A stretch of DNA of 64,000 bases from Voacanga thouarsii (taxonomy: Eukaryota > Streptophyta > Magnoliopsida > Gentianales > Apocynaceae): NCBI GenBank assembly GCA_026120185.1, contig JANUWF010001622.1, forward strand, positions 930,001-994,000, read 5' to 3'. The notes below the pieces were generated by a model. It ran no database searches and was not told where the DNA came from. It worked only from the letters and a program-made list of their open reading frames with translations. Positions 25,000-37,426 of this stretch are shown one piece after another. Position 1 is the first letter of the stretch; each line of letters begins with the position of its first letter. Both the position numbers and the translations under genes were made by a program.

Positions 25000-25574
25000 C
25001 TTGGAAGAGAAAATCCGGCGAAGAAACAAACGGCGACAGCGAGAGAGAGCGGAGCTGTTAATCTTAAGCCCTAAAAATTGAGATTAGTGGAAGTGGAAGT
25101 GTAAATGGAAGCTGCAGTTATGAGCCACTTGAACAGAAGACCACGGTTAGAGCTCAGAATTATTCCCGTGGAAGTGATGGAATGAAGGTTTCAGTTTTTC
25201 GATTTGTCTTGTACGCTGTGCTTACGTGGTTGGACAATGGTTCTGAAAAATGTCCCTGGATGAACTCTCGTTGGTCATTGGTCATCGGATCGGGTCATCG
25301 ATGTCGGGCATGTGATATCATTGATCTCTGCCCTCTGGTCAGCAAAACGGATTTCCTCGACGGCTTGAAGGTTTGACATTGTCCTGTGTTGCTGCCTAAG
25401 GGCAAGCGAGGGCCGGTGGGGGTGGGGGTGGCCAGGGCGGAAAACTTTGTCCTATTTTTTTTTTTCCTTTCAAGATTTTTAAAGACATAAGCAAATATGA
25501 ATTATTTTGAAATAATTTTTAAAAATAATAAAAATTATTAAATATTTAGAGTCTAGATAATTTTTAGTAAGATC

Positions 25575-25690
25575 AAACAAGGATATAATATGTTATAAAT
25601 ATATGATAAATTTTTAAAAATAAAAATTATTTAAATTAATATTATTTTAAATTAAGATGAATTGAAAATTTTTTTATCCTACTTACACTC
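25575..25690 (+). repeat. Dispersed repeat copy carrying an empty MITE site
   Basis: The sequence ...atatatgataaa...taaaaattatttaaattaa-TA-ttattttaaattaa... matches the two flanks of the MITE at 32732-33019 placed end to end, with a single TA at 25640-25641. It is a second copy of the same background repeat without the insertion. Confidence 0.7.
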
Positions 25691-27854
25691 AAAGTATTTT
25701 ATTTAAGTTGAGAGAATTATTAGAGTATCTGTTTGATTTTTTTTTTAATAAAATGCATGAGAGAAGATTGTAAAAATTAGCTAACATTTGAGTATTTGTT
25801 TGGTAATTTACAAATATTATAATTTAAATTCTAAAACATAAAAAGCTATTTATTTTGTTAAATTTCATAACATTCTAGTTCATTATTATAATTATGAATA
25901 GGATTAATTTCAATTATACTTTTCAAAAAATTATATTTTTTACAATTCAATCTCTTTTTTTAATAAAAATATACTCCAGTGTATCTTCTTAAAACAATTC
26001 ATCTTCCTGACAAAAGAAATGATGGCTAACTCAAAAGAGCTAGTACGTTGGGCCTTAGATGTAATGGGTCATTAATTTTGTTTGTCCAGTCAATCTGCAT
26101 TGCCCAATCAGTGTCCAACTTTTTAAAGGTCCATTAATCATTTCTCGATGTTCTCCAGTTCCATTTGCCAATGGCCCATTGCAGGGAGATTCGACTCCCA
26201 AATAACTATTTCTACTTTCGAATATTTATAAATAAATATCACTTATTTAAAATAAATATATATGTTTTAATTTGACATATCCTTCCTATGAATTTCATCA
26301 CTAATCTCTTTTTAATTGATAAAAATAATATTAATAACTTATTTATAATCAACCATTCTTTGGAATCTTTTCAAATCAAAATAAAATATTTACAATTAGA
26401 TAGAAGGAGTATTAGCATTGAGAAAGAAAGGAAAAAAGAAAAAAAAAACACTATTGGGCCAGTGAGACGCCAGGCCCATGATCATTCAGGCGGTCCACCT
26501 CCTGAATTTCAACTAAAGATACAATCACAAAAGGATTAAGGGGAACGAGAGGAGATAAGAGGAGAGTGTTTTTATTTTTAAATAAATAATAGGAGGGGAA
26601 AAAAATAAGACAAAATGCTAATTTGTGCATTTATCCATATTTTGTGTAAATATAAACATATCGTAAAAGCATATTTTAGTAGCCACAAAAGTCAAAGTTA
26701 ATTTGCTTTCCCTTTGTTTCTATCCAAAAACAGATAAAAAAAACAAACCATATATTTAGTTGGGTAAAATTAAAGAGAAAAATGAGAAATGATGTATATT
26801 TTAAAGTTAAATATGTAATTTAGTCATTTGATTAGTAATAAAATTTAAAAAAAGTTTATCTAAATAGAAACATGTGTAAAATTATATTTCTTATTTATTT
26901 TTCTTCTATTTTAATTAAATAAAATAAAATAAATTATACTATTTACTTCTACTAACAGAGAGATAAAGATTCTCGAATCCCTCCCCTTCACTCTCTCCTA
27001 CCTCTTTTGTGAACCAAATATAATCTCTTTATTCTCCCAGAATTTTGTTTTACCCCATAAAATTACTTCTGTGACAACAGGTTTGAAGCTCGAGCATCTT
27101 AAATTAGAATTTTAATTATTGAAAATATATTTCCGTGGGTCCCACTAACTGATGTGATTAAAACGACAATTCCAAATTCTAGTGGTACTAATTATTGAAA
27201 TTACAGCAAAAATACAAGAATCCCGGCTTCACATGTGGATCATAATTAAACCGTAGTCAACTCAAATTTTTAAATAAAAAATGGGAAAAAAGAGAGAAAC
27301 TCAACCTTGCAACATCAGCTGATATTTCATTTTTTTTAAAACCAAATTGATGTCAACGATAGATTATAAAGTTATTTTTAAAAGTCTATTATAAACGTTG
27401 ATAGATTTAGGGGTATGAAGTGACGTACGCTTTTAAAAATTTTTAAGATTTTTAAAAATATTTTTAAAATTTTATCTTTTTTAAAAAATAAATTATAATA
27501 TTATCTTGTAATATATAATTTCATATAATTTATCTCTTTAATCCTAAATTTATAGTTCTGTCACTTATTAGTAGAAACCTTATTATTTGTGTTTTCCTTT
27601 CCCCGCTTTTGGCTAAATTTTCACTTTGCAACGGTGATCGTAGGAACCCACAAATGTGTATATATTCAACCAAATAAAAAATATATATATTGAATGTGTC
27701 CTGTCCACCACTCTTTACATATGCAAACTTGCTTAGGACCTCATCGGTTAACATCATTTATCATCTTTCTAATTAGCAATTTGGTGTAAAAAGTTGATAA
27801 TCTATATATCCATCTTTCTTTCATAGCCATCTTTTCTTGCTCGAGTACATCAGC

Positions 27855-28031
27855 ATGAGCAGCAATAGGAACAAGACTTGGTTTTCCACTATGTTTATCC
27901 CTTTTCTATTGCACATTTGTACTCTATTCTTGACTAAATGTGCACCAAAAACAATAAACAAAAACAATCTCATACTTACCCACAGAACAAAACGTGATGA
28001 TGGCGACTCAAAGTTGTCTTCTTGTTTTTAG
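27855..28031 (+). CDS. Doubtful small ORF (58 aa) with a hydrophobic N-terminus
   Basis: ATG at 27855 opens 58 codons. Residues about 9-28 (WFSTMFIPFLLHICTLFLTK) form a hydrophobic stretch like a signal peptide or membrane anchor, followed by a basic, polar tail ending GDSKLSSCF. A TATA-like CTATATATCC lies at about 27802, some 50 bases upstream. I do not recognise any known plant peptide family in the tail. It could be a small secreted peptide gene or a chance ORF in AT-rich DNA; chance is more likely. Confidence 0.2.
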   Translation: MSSNRNKTWFSTMFIPFLLHICTLFLTKCAPKTINKNNLILTHRTKRDDGDSKLSSCF

Positions 28032-31000
28032 CATTATCAAGTAGTAGAAGAAGATGTATGAAACTACTGCTTTTTTTACCAAACCACATCTATATAACAG
28101 CCCGCTTAAATGCATTCCTTGTATGAATTAATGGAGCCCTAATTTCTTTTTCTTTTTTTTTTTAAAAGAGGATGGGAGCTTGCAGGTTTCTATCACTTTC
28201 ATGTAGAAACCCTCGTGACATACTATTGCATTTTGGGGTCCAAGTCCCCATATGAGTTTGGATGCAAAACATTATGGACAGTAAAAAGTGCTGTGTCTTT
28301 GATGAGGGTTGGTTTGTGGTCTATTTTTCTAGAGAAAATTAGGGTTGAGGGTCATAGAGGGTCTTAAATGCATTGTCTAAGTCCTTTGCTCAAAGTAATT
28401 GTGAGTCAAGAATCAAGAAATGGAGCTCCGGGCATAGAGTGTCATAGTAAAAGATGATTTTTTAATTTATAGTGAATATTTCGTGATTCATATTTTTCAT
28501 AATGTTCAAAATAAGAATTGTGAGGACACTTGTGATAGAATTTATTTATTTTTTTTTGAAAGGCAACTTTTCTGCAAGATTTGGCCAATGGCCATGACCA
28601 ATCCTCGTGAAGATGACATACACTCATAGATCAGTCACAAAAATGATGCCTGGTGGAGAGGTCTCGCGATGATGATGTTAATTGCCCGTAAACCTCTTTG
28701 CTTATGGCAAAGAGACAAGTGCATGTGTAAAGAGTTTTATGATGTTCACTTCCCATAGTGTAGATCAATCAATATCATGTTGGCCATTCATAGTTACCCA
28801 TAGATAATAGACCTTATGCAGATGGGAAGCAACTTTCGCAAAACCCTAACAATGACATCTTGTTATGTAATTTTTTATTATTTGCATATAAATGAGTTTA
28901 TTCAAAAAAAAAAAATTATCGATCTAATTCCTTGTATAACATAGGTCCTACGAGTACCTTTTTTTAGTTTTTAATTAGGTTGCTTTCATTGGTGAGGAAC
29001 AACCTGCCGATGTTACCTTATTTCACCATACAAATGGTAGATAGAGAACTGGTGACTATAGATGTAAGCTACTGGCTAGTAGAAGCTAGTTTCGAGGGGG
29101 CACATGTTGCTCGATGAAGTACTCTTGCAGTCTAATTAGCTCATTAAATTGCGAAGCAAAAAATACAATTATGTTAGAATAATTGAATTCTTCGAAAATA
29201 TTCAATAATTGACCACAAAAACTTCTAATTGAATGCAAGCCTTCAATCATCGATTATTTCTTCACAGGTTGAATACATTACACATAATTGATAACTATAA
29301 TACCCTCATATGATGTATTCTAGAAGTTGAAACTCTAATAGATATAATTGATAGATATTATATAATAATTGATTACTAATCTTTAATAAACCAATTATCC
29401 CCTCATCAATGGATGTGACTTTAGTTCTCAAATTGAACTACATTAAAAATATTTTAAACCGGTTCAATTCAATTTCATAAAAAAATATATATATATTGTT
29501 AAAACCATCAATTTTGAATTTGAATTCATCAAAATCTTATTTCGACTGAATTTCATTAAAAAAAATTGTCAAAAATAAAATTAAAACAAAAACTTTAAAA
29601 TAAAAAAACTAAATAAATATCCCCACTTGTATCAAAGACAAGATAATGTTTGAATTTACCAGACTCGATCGACACGGAAAAGAAACTTGTGGTTTGACCA
29701 AATCACATTACGTGGAGAGCTACATAAATTGCAAATGGAAAGAACTAAAATGTTGGAAGCGAAAAGCAAAAATGGACAATTGGGTAGTGAGTCTTTTCCT
29801 CACTAATATAAGTAATTAATAAACCACCCATTTTGACTTCCCCAGACAAGTGCCAACCTACTCTCATTTAACCCATCTTGCACCACAATAAAAGGACACA
29901 CAACTTTTTCAGGAATGCCCAAATCGATTGCCTTGGTCCACCCATAATACCTTCATCTTCATTAGATCCTCTTTAGCACCTTCCTAATGTCACGGATAGG
30001 CTATTTCATTACTGGATCATCACGGTATGGAACGTGATACTAACAGTGTTGAACTATAATTTCTAATCTTTTTTGTTTTTTAGAGGAAAGAAGAAATGCT
30101 ACTTTACTCAACACACAAAACATACCCATGTTATTACCAAAACATTTGACGAGGCTAGCACGGATGCTTATCTCGTTTTCTAACAAATAAAATATTATAT
30201 ATTTTAAAATTACGAGTTAAATAATTAATTTCTGATAATTTTAACAAGAATATAGAGATAAAGCAGAAGTTAAGTTAAACTACTTTTGTCCACAAACGTA
30301 TTAGAGACCAAGTCTTGATGATCATTTATAACAATTTGTGGGCATGCAAATGGAGAGAATGGCTTTGGACGAGTCAAGCATATCACAAGATGTCAAAATA
30401 TGCAGGCTTCTATCCGTTTACCAAAACTACAAACCTATTTCTCAGCAAGGACAAGAAGAAAACATGAGATTCTAATACGACATTTTCTTCTTGAATGTAA
30501 CTTAAGAAAGAAAAAGGAAGTGTGTTCAAATGTGATTAAAAATTTTGTGCTGTCATTTCAAGATCGTAGTACTTTTTGTCGCACATTTGAAGGGATATAT
30601 GTGTCCCTAGATAAGGCGGCTTTGTTCTTGTTTACGCTAATACAAATTCCATGTCCTTTCCCCTTGGATCCACTTTGACAAATATCCCCCTTAGATAGCT
30701 TGTACCAAAAAGAAACAATATCCCACTAATAAATCATAATATGACATGACATGGTTAAGCTTACCTTTCACATGTGATAATTTAAAACATGATTGCCCCG
30801 ACATTTTCAAATATAAGTAATAAAATAATAACTCGATTAATTAAAAATATTTTGTATAAAGTATTTTTTCTGTTTCGATTTAAACATTCTATTTTAATTT
30901 AAATTATAACCGAAATGTGAACATTAAAATCTAATAAGATAAGTAAGTTTTTAATTTGCTTCATATGTCTGTCTATATGATGTATAACAAAATATGAGAT

Positions 31001-31733
31001 TAAAATCGTTTAAATTTTAATCCAGTAAAAAGTAAAACACTTGTCAAATAATTTTGAAGGAAAAAAAAAAAAAAACCATGAGGCATGGCTAAATTTGATG
31101 ACCATGACTAGCTAGCAATTGTCATTGTTAAGATGCAAATGACAATTGAACAAATTTGTTAGTTCTACCTAAAGTATGGTACTGTCACTTATTTGTCACT
31201 GTCTTGTACTTACAAATGCCTTCTCTTTAAAGAACAATTAACTCACATCATAGAGTGCCAGCTTATATGAATATTCATAGCTTATATAGACGGTGAAGTT
31301 GCCTATGAAAGGAAAGACAAATTGGCCAACTCACATATTCTATATCCCTTATGAAGAATTTGTGAAAATTCAAAAATTTATTGGAAAAAAAAATTCCAAG
31401 AAGAATTCAGAATATAAATATTAAACAAGGTATGGAAGATTTGAACTAGATTATTCTAGAATGGTAATGCAAGTGTTTTTTTTTTCAATTTCTCAGGGAG
31501 ACTAGTCAAGTTTTGTCACTTTGGTTGATGGGTTTTCTTCTAGAACATAATAAATCTAATAAAAATTTCGATTTTATTTTTTTACTTTATTGCCTATGGT
31601 AATAAAAATTACCCCAAAAAAGGCCAGAATGGCCTTGCTTGAAGGTCGTTTGTCATTTTACATGAATCAGCCTAACAAATCCTTTTGGCTTTCTAATGTG
31701 AACGCGGATGTCTTATAAAAAATTAGAAAAACT

Positions 31734-31738
<5 letters not shown>

Positions 31739-31782
<44 letters not shown>
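31739..31782. repeat. (TA)n microsatellite
   Basis: About 22 uninterrupted TA units, followed by tacttataaatg. Confidence 0.95.
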
Positions 31783-31783
<1 letters not shown>

Positions 31784-32341
31784 TTATAAATGTATCTATA
31801 GTGGCAAAATATTATAATTTACCTCTATCTTGATTGGTTAAGGTAAAAGTAACTTTTACATCTTATCTTATTTAATTTACTTCTCAATCTATGTGAACGA
31901 ATTAAAAATCTATCACAAAAGAACTTTTCTCTATATTTGTTTTCTTTCCAAATCTCTTCATAATCAAACAAGTTAAATAATTTATTTACTTTCAAATTTA
32001 CATAAATCATCTATTTACTATCAAATTTGCATTCGACCTTCTTTCCCCTTTTTATGATCGTATTACTACTACAAGAAATACCGTGCACTTTTTTTTCCCT
32101 CTAGAGAATTAAATGTGTGAATTAATTTAAAAATTATTATTTAATAAAAGATATTTTTAATCAATTGAATTACCATTCTGACTGTGATATTATGTTTTTT
32201 TTTGTTAATCTTCAAATTGATTTGGGATATATCTTTTATTCAGTTCGGTTCGTTTAACTCTTTCCAATTTTTGTAATACTTTTAAGTTATACTTTGATAA
32301 GAATTGAATTGAAATGAATTTGTTAAAATTTAATAAAGTAT

Positions 32342-32586
32342 TACTCCTTCCGTCTCATAATATAAGTCGTTAGACTTAATTCTACATATATTAATATTTC
32401 TAAAAATAAGGTAATTTTATATTTTTTCCCTTAAAATATCCCTATTTAAATGTCTTGAAAACAAGTGAAGAGTGGAGAGAGAAAGAGAGGGAAATAAAAC
32501 GATAAATAAGAATAAAAATGTAAAAATAATTTCAAAACTTTATTGAAAAGTCATCAACGACTTATAATTTGGGAATAGCAAAAGTA
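32342..32586. mobile_element. Stowaway-like MITE (ATAATATAAGTCGTT family)
   Basis: The left end is TA-CTCCTTCCGTCTCAT then AATATAAGTCGTTAGACTT. The reverse complement of the right end is TA-CTTTTGCTATTCCCA then AATTATAAGTCGTTGATGAC. In both, 15 bases separate the flanking TA from the conserved AATATAAG core. No ORF. Same family as the elements at 32732-33019 and 42436-42724. Confidence 0.75.
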
Positions 32587-32731
32587 ATATCTAGCAAATT
32601 ATATTATGGGACAGCGCGAGTGTTAAATATGAAGTAAATATAGGGTTCAATTATTAATGAGATAGAAAAAAATATGGTATATTGTGAATATATGATAGTA
32701 GCTCTCAAAAAATAAAAATTATTTAAATTAA

Positions 32732-33019
32732 TATTACCTCTATTTTACAATATAAATCATTTTAAATTTGTACACAAGAATTAAGGATCATAAATTCCAC
32801 ACAATTTTAAAACTAAATTTCTATAAATACCTTTAATTAAATTTTTATCTACTTTCGTAATTATAAAAGGTTGGGTCATAAGTAGTAGAAAGAGAGAGAT
32901 TATATGGAGGGATAGAATTGAAAAAAAAATAATAAATATTTATAAAATTTTATAAAATGATTTATATTGTGAAAAAAAATTATATTCAAAATAATTTATA
33001 TTTTGAAATGAAAATAATA
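32732..33019. mobile_element. Stowaway-like MITE with a related empty site in this window
   Basis: Termini are TA-TTACCTCTATTTTAC-AATATAAATCATTTT and (reverse complement) TA-TTATTTTCATTTCAA-AATATAAATTATTTT. TA duplications are at 32732-32733 and 33018-33019. The host flanks ...ttaaattaa and ttattttaaattaa... occur joined with one TA at 25640, which fixes the element ends exactly. Confidence 0.85.
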
Positions 33020-34884
33020 TTATTTTAAATTAAAATTTTAATTTGAATTGAGAAGAATTATTTTCTAAATAAAAGACTTAATTTTCTATAACCATTGATG
33101 GTGTTTTTCATGGAAAAGAAGGCACAGAACCTTGGAATCAAGAAAGGTGAAATATCAGATTTTTCTTCTTTTATTGATTGACTACTCTAACGTTTCAGGT
33201 CTCGGGAAAGTACACAAAACACAAATTTACAGCAGGTTGGAAACGACACAAACATGTTCATATCCTATGGCTATAAAAAGTGCACAAAAATGGGTACTAC
33301 TAGTACATGAATCGAAATGTTACAATTTACACCCAAAAAAAAAAAGGAAATGTTCCAATTTATATATAAAAAATATATATAAAAATCAGAGGTTGGAATT
33401 CAAATCTCACCTATAATATTTATTATCGGGTACTTTGATTGGAGTTCTTTTGAAAAAAAAAATCTTATTTTTTATTTTAACAAAAAAATATATTTAATGT
33501 AAATGAATTTTAATTGTGGAATATTAATAATTTTGCTATATAATACTATTGATTTTTGGGTTTATAAATCTTTTATAAAAATTAAAATTATATATATATT
33601 TAAGAAATTAAATTAAATCCCTTAATTACAACACTCAATACACACAATTGTCAATTCCATTTGAACAAAGATTATACAAAGGGATTTTTTTTTTTTTAAT
33701 GGTGAAACTATATATGTGAGTGTTGTAAAAGAAACACTAATTGGTTAAAATTCTTTAATTTTTAGTAATGACTCTACTTCTTCTATTTCTATATATTTAT
33801 TTAAATATATACTAAAAATTATAAATAAATTAAATTAAAAAGCTAAAAAAAACATAATTTTTGAATTGTATATGACCTATAGAATTTAAAGAATTTCTTA
33901 CAAGAAAATACTAAAAGACTTTAGCGTTAGTGTTTGTCCAACTTTATTTTACCCAAAACTTAGTGAAGGCCGTTGGGAGTGGGAATTTAAACTTGATCAT
34001 GAAATAAAGATAAAAGCCAAAGAAAAAAAAAAAGGAAAGTAGTAAAATCACACGAACCTTTGACCAATGCTAAAAGACATCATTTCTCATGATTAATACT
34101 ACCACCCGAAGTAAAACCCCACGTCCACCAGTAAAGCGACGGTAATTCCATACCCCGTCGGGTCCACACAGATACACAGAGGATATGAGTAATGACATTA
34201 GCATTTCGTCAGCATGTTACCTTAATTAACCACATATCAAATCGCTACGCTTAATACAAACCCATATTCTAATGGTACTCTTTAAGAATATTCAAAATCA
34301 ATTTAAATTCAAAATTCAAATTTATTTCTAAAAAACTTAATTCAAATTCCCCATTGCATAAGGTGTATATGTTGAGAAAAAAAATTTTAAAAAAAATGAA
34401 AATTGATGCATAAGTAACAGGGCTGTGACGCTATCCTTTTTTCCCCGTCAAACTAAATTTAATGATTCTGGTGCTCTTTTTAAATTCGATGAAACCCCGT
34501 GTCAGCATTCTATCTTCTACGATTTCTTTCCATTTTTATTTTTATTTTGTTTTTTAATTCGGTTGTTTAATTTTCGACTTAATGAGATGAGATAACCAAA
34601 ATCGTCTCGCCCCCAACACACTCCCCGGCCCACCACAGCTCCCCATAGCCTCCCCGGTTCTCCCCCTCATAAAAACTTCCAACCACCAGCTGTGTCATCG
34701 TCTGCTCTGTCTGCCTCTTCCCGTCACAAGTCCTCTTTTCTCTGAAAAAGTGAGCAGTAGAAGAAGAAGAAGACAACAAGGCCTTTCCTTTCATTTCTTC
34801 CTTATTATATCCTTCAATTCTCAATCAGAACATTGAAACGCACACGCTCACCTGTACCCGTTATCTTTCTCTATCTAACACGAA

Positions 34885-34929
34885 ATGTTGGAGATGTTCT
34901 GTGAAATTGGAGTCACGAAAATCTGGTAA
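34885..34929 (+). promoter_or_regulatory. Upstream ORF 1 (14 codons) in the leader of the 35018 gene
   Basis: ATG at 34885 opens 14 codons (MLEMFCEIGVTKIW) ending in TAA at 34927-34929, 88 bases before the main ATG. Whether it is in the mRNA depends on the transcription start, which is not visible. Confidence 0.35.
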
Positions 34930-34978
34930 GAGAGAAAAACAAGAAACTTGCATTTACAGGGGAGGAAGGTATAGACGT

Positions 34979-35008
34979 ATGCATAGTTTGCCTGAGGAAA
35001 TTTGGTAG
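34979..35008 (+). promoter_or_regulatory. Upstream ORF 2 (9 codons) in the leader of the 35018 gene
   Basis: ATG at 34979 opens nine codons (MHSLPEEIW) ending in TAG at 35006-35008, only nine bases before the main ATG. Such a short gap would limit reinitiation if this ORF is used. Confidence 0.35.
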
Positions 35009-35017
35009 TGTGAGTAA

Positions 35018-35980
35018 ATGAGGTGCAAGAAGCATGTTACCGACCTCAGTAGCACTATCGGCGTCTGTGCTTCTTGTCTCCGCGAACGCCTCTTCGTTCT
35101 CATAGCTGCGCAGGCCCAAGCGCAGGCTCTTGAAGATCGCCGGAAATCTGATTCTAACCCTCCTCCATTGATCTTTCCCCGTTCTGTTTCGCCTTATATT
35201 TCTCGCCGCAAATCCGACACCACCGTAGCCTCGTGGAATGATACTCAACACCATCATCAACAGCAGTACCCTCACAGTCTCCCGGATCAACGATTCTACA
35301 GTACTCCTCAAGTGGGGCCCACGGGCTCCTTAGTTGCAGCTGGTCCTTATTGCAAGAAGAAGTATGGGAGATTCTCTTTGTTCGCTAATCTCTTTAGATC
35401 CAAATCCGAAAAATTAGAATCCGAGATTTCGGGTACAGGTCAGGTTCCGAATACTACGGATTCTTGTATGGCGTCTTCGTCCTCACCATCGTGGTTCTCC
35501 ACAATGCTTTCCGGTCGCCGTAAAAAGCAAACACGAACGTTCTCGGTAGATGAATCGACGATCGGAGGGGGTAATCGAAGAGTCTGCCGCAATCCCGACA
35601 GGGGAATGTCACCCGCTCGGTACTCCGACGACGAGGACGAGCATTGCAATAATGGATCGAGCGGCTATTCGTCGGAGTCTTCGCAACAGTGGAAGCAAAC
35701 GCCCAGGCGAACTCCGGCGTGGACGGCGCCTGGAAAGCGAGGAGCCGCGGGGAAGTCGGGACAGTGTCGGAACGTTTCGGGAATGGGCTTCTGTTTGAGT
35801 CCTTTGGTGCGTGCGAGCCCCAGTAGGCACTGGAACCAGAAAGGAATCCCGCCTGAGATGGTAGTTTCCGGCGAGATAAGGGTGGTTCCCGTGAAGCCTC
35901 ATCTGTCTAATGCCGCATCGTTTTGCAAGAACAGGTCGAGAAAGCTCGCCGATTTCGGGAGGTTTCATCACAACCGTTGA
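35018..35980 (+). CDS. Plant-specific Cys/His-motif protein, OCTOPUS-like N-terminus, function unknown
   Basis: Intronless, 320 aa. The start is well fixed: an in-frame TAA sits directly before the ATG. The N-terminus has Cys3-x2-His6-x10-Cys17-x2-Cys20 followed by LRERL, a putative metal-binding patch that resembles the start of OCTOPUS/DUF740 proteins (polarly localised membrane-associated plant proteins). Next come an Ala/Gln-rich helix (30-40), a basic Ser-rich low-complexity middle with SRRKSD, GRRKKQTRTFSVDES and repeated SP/TP sites, and a conserved-looking C-terminus GFCLSPLVRASPSRHWNQKG with SRKLADFGRFHHNR. No membrane segment is visible. Base composition is much more GC-rich than the flanks, as expected for a real exon. 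OCTOPUS proteins are usually longer, so this is at best a relative; the role is not known to me. Two short upstream ORFs precede it. Confidence 0.85.
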   Translation: MRCKKHVTDLSSTIGVCASCLRERLFVLIAAQAQAQALEDRRKSDSNPPPLIFPRSVSPYISRRKSDTTVASWNDTQHHHQQQYPHSLPDQRFYSTPQVGPTGSLVAAGPYCKKKYGRFSLFANLFRSKSEKLESEISGTGQVPNTTDSCMASSSSPSWFSTMLSGRRKKQTRTFSVDESTIGGGNRRVCRNPDRGMSPARYSDDEDEHCNNGSSGYSSESSQQWKQTPRRTPAWTAPGKRGAAGKSGQCRNVSGMGFCLSPLVRASPSRHWNQKGIPPEMVVSGEIRVVPVKPHLSNAASFCKNRSRKLADFGRFHHNR

Positions 35981-37426
35981 TTTCATTCATCGTTGACATT
36001 GGACCCGGTCTACGGTTGACCCCTTATGTTGATATATTGAAATTACTGTTTTGTCCTTGGAGATTCATGTTTTTCCTCCCCTCTCCCTCCTGTATTTCTT
36101 TCTTCTCTGTATACTTCACATGAAATACCTGGAAAATGAGAGAGATTTTTTATTTTTGTTTCGTGTGACTTTGGATATTTGACTTCATCACACTTTTACT
36201 TGTAAGAACCATCAAATTAGTTCTCTCAATATATTTTCCTTTTTTCTCAAAGGACAAAACTAAGTGGGATCGGTGGCCTATGATATTCCCAAGTTGTGTG
36301 TGTGTGTTTTTTTTTTTTTTTTAAGATAATTCTCTACCACAAATGTCCTTACAATTAATATAATATAGAGTCAAATTTGTAAATATTCTTTTTTTCTTTT
36401 TCACTATATGTTTCTTTGGCCACTTCATTTGAATATTGGCCGTATTTAGCTTCTTAGATCTTTAAACAAAGTGCCCTTAAATTGCCTCCATTAATATTGT
36501 TTAATTGGTAAAATGGACTTCTGAATTCGTCATCATTTACTAATATTTGGTTCAATAAATGGAATATTTGGTTCGGTTAAAAGCAAATCGATGGTTTGGT
36601 GCAATCTAGAGAAGAGGAGGAAGAGAATGAAGGGTAGAGGGAAAGCAGGTGTGATCTTGAAGACTTGGGAGGTGGAAATTGGGACCCTCCAATTTAAGGT
36701 AATGGAGGCGTTGTACAAGGGAGGATACTGTGCCCACCACCACCACCACCACCACCGCCGCCGCCGCCGCCACCATCCTTCTTCCTCTTCCTGCTGCTGC
36801 TGCGAGCCGTATTTTTGTTTGCATTAACTCAAAAGTCAGATGTGTATTTACTACTCGAGTCTGACCAGACAAATGGTGGTGGGCTGACTGATGACTACTG
36901 TTGAGTTGAGTACTCAAGTCTCAACAACTACTGCTACATTTATGAAAATGGTGTTTCTAAAGCCTTGCTTAGATCTCATGGGGACCAAACCTAGTCGTGC
37001 TTTATGGTCTGTCAGCAAAGTGGGTATAAAAAAATCAAGATCCACGCCCTCCTAATTTTGCCAAACATCATATACTGTTCCATTGGCATATGTTCCTTGT
37101 TTGAGACTGTGGGTGTAAAACACTCTTTCTCTCTGTGTTGTCTATTTGATTTCATGAAGGAAGATGTTTTCGCCAAAGTCATTGAAGTATGCAATAGTAG
37201 CTGTTTGGACTTGACATCAAATGGATGAATACAAACCTTCATTACATGAATTTGGCCAAGTGAAGAGGACGACACAAGGGCAGTCATTTCTACTAGGAAA
37301 GGTTACGAGGGAGAGGAATTGACTCAAATATGTAATTATTATATCTCTACATATTACTTTTCATGAAAGATGTCATGTGTTTGATTTTAATTAAAATGGA
37401 ATGTAAAAGATTAAAAAAAACAAAAG
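35981..37426. other. 3' flank of the 35018 gene and spacer
   Basis: Contains the gene's 3' untranslated region, a T-run near 36310-36330 and the CAC/CCG microsatellite at 36734-36774. The short ORFs on both strands here overlap the microsatellite or lack features. No further gene supported. Confidence 0.6.
36734..36774 (+). repeat. Compound (CAC)n(CCG)n microsatellite
   Basis: About seven CAC units run directly into about five CCG/CGC units. In one frame this would read as poly-His then poly-Arg, but no supported gene contains it. Confidence 0.9.

Larger units (their letters stand above)
25000..35017. other. Spacer between the malic enzyme and the Cys/His-motif gene
   Basis: Ten kilobases of AT-rich DNA. 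The left end holds the malic enzyme 5' leader and promoter (about 25000-25200), and the right end (about 34570-35017) holds the CT-rich promoter and leader of the next gene. Between them I find MITEs at 32342-32586 and 32732-33019, a related empty site near 25640, a TA microsatellite and a doubtful 58-aa ORF at 27855. All other ORFs are short and unrecognised. Confidence 0.6.

Noticed and set aside
25000..25029. Ten extra N-terminal codons for the malic enzyme (FLRRIFSSK)
   Set aside because: The frame there begins with TTG, not ATG; the first ATG is at 24999.
26165..26205. tRNA-like T-arm (gggag-attcga-ctccc)
   Set aside because: Loop is one base short and no D-arm, anticodon arm or acceptor stem can be formed around it.
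34926..34959. Possible 5'-leader intron (GTAAGAG...TTTACAG)
   Set aside because: Good splice signals, but 34 bases is too short for a plant intron.
36591..36827. ORF with poly-His and poly-Arg
   Set aside because: Produced by the CAC/CCG microsatellite; no promoter, domain or coding bias around it.
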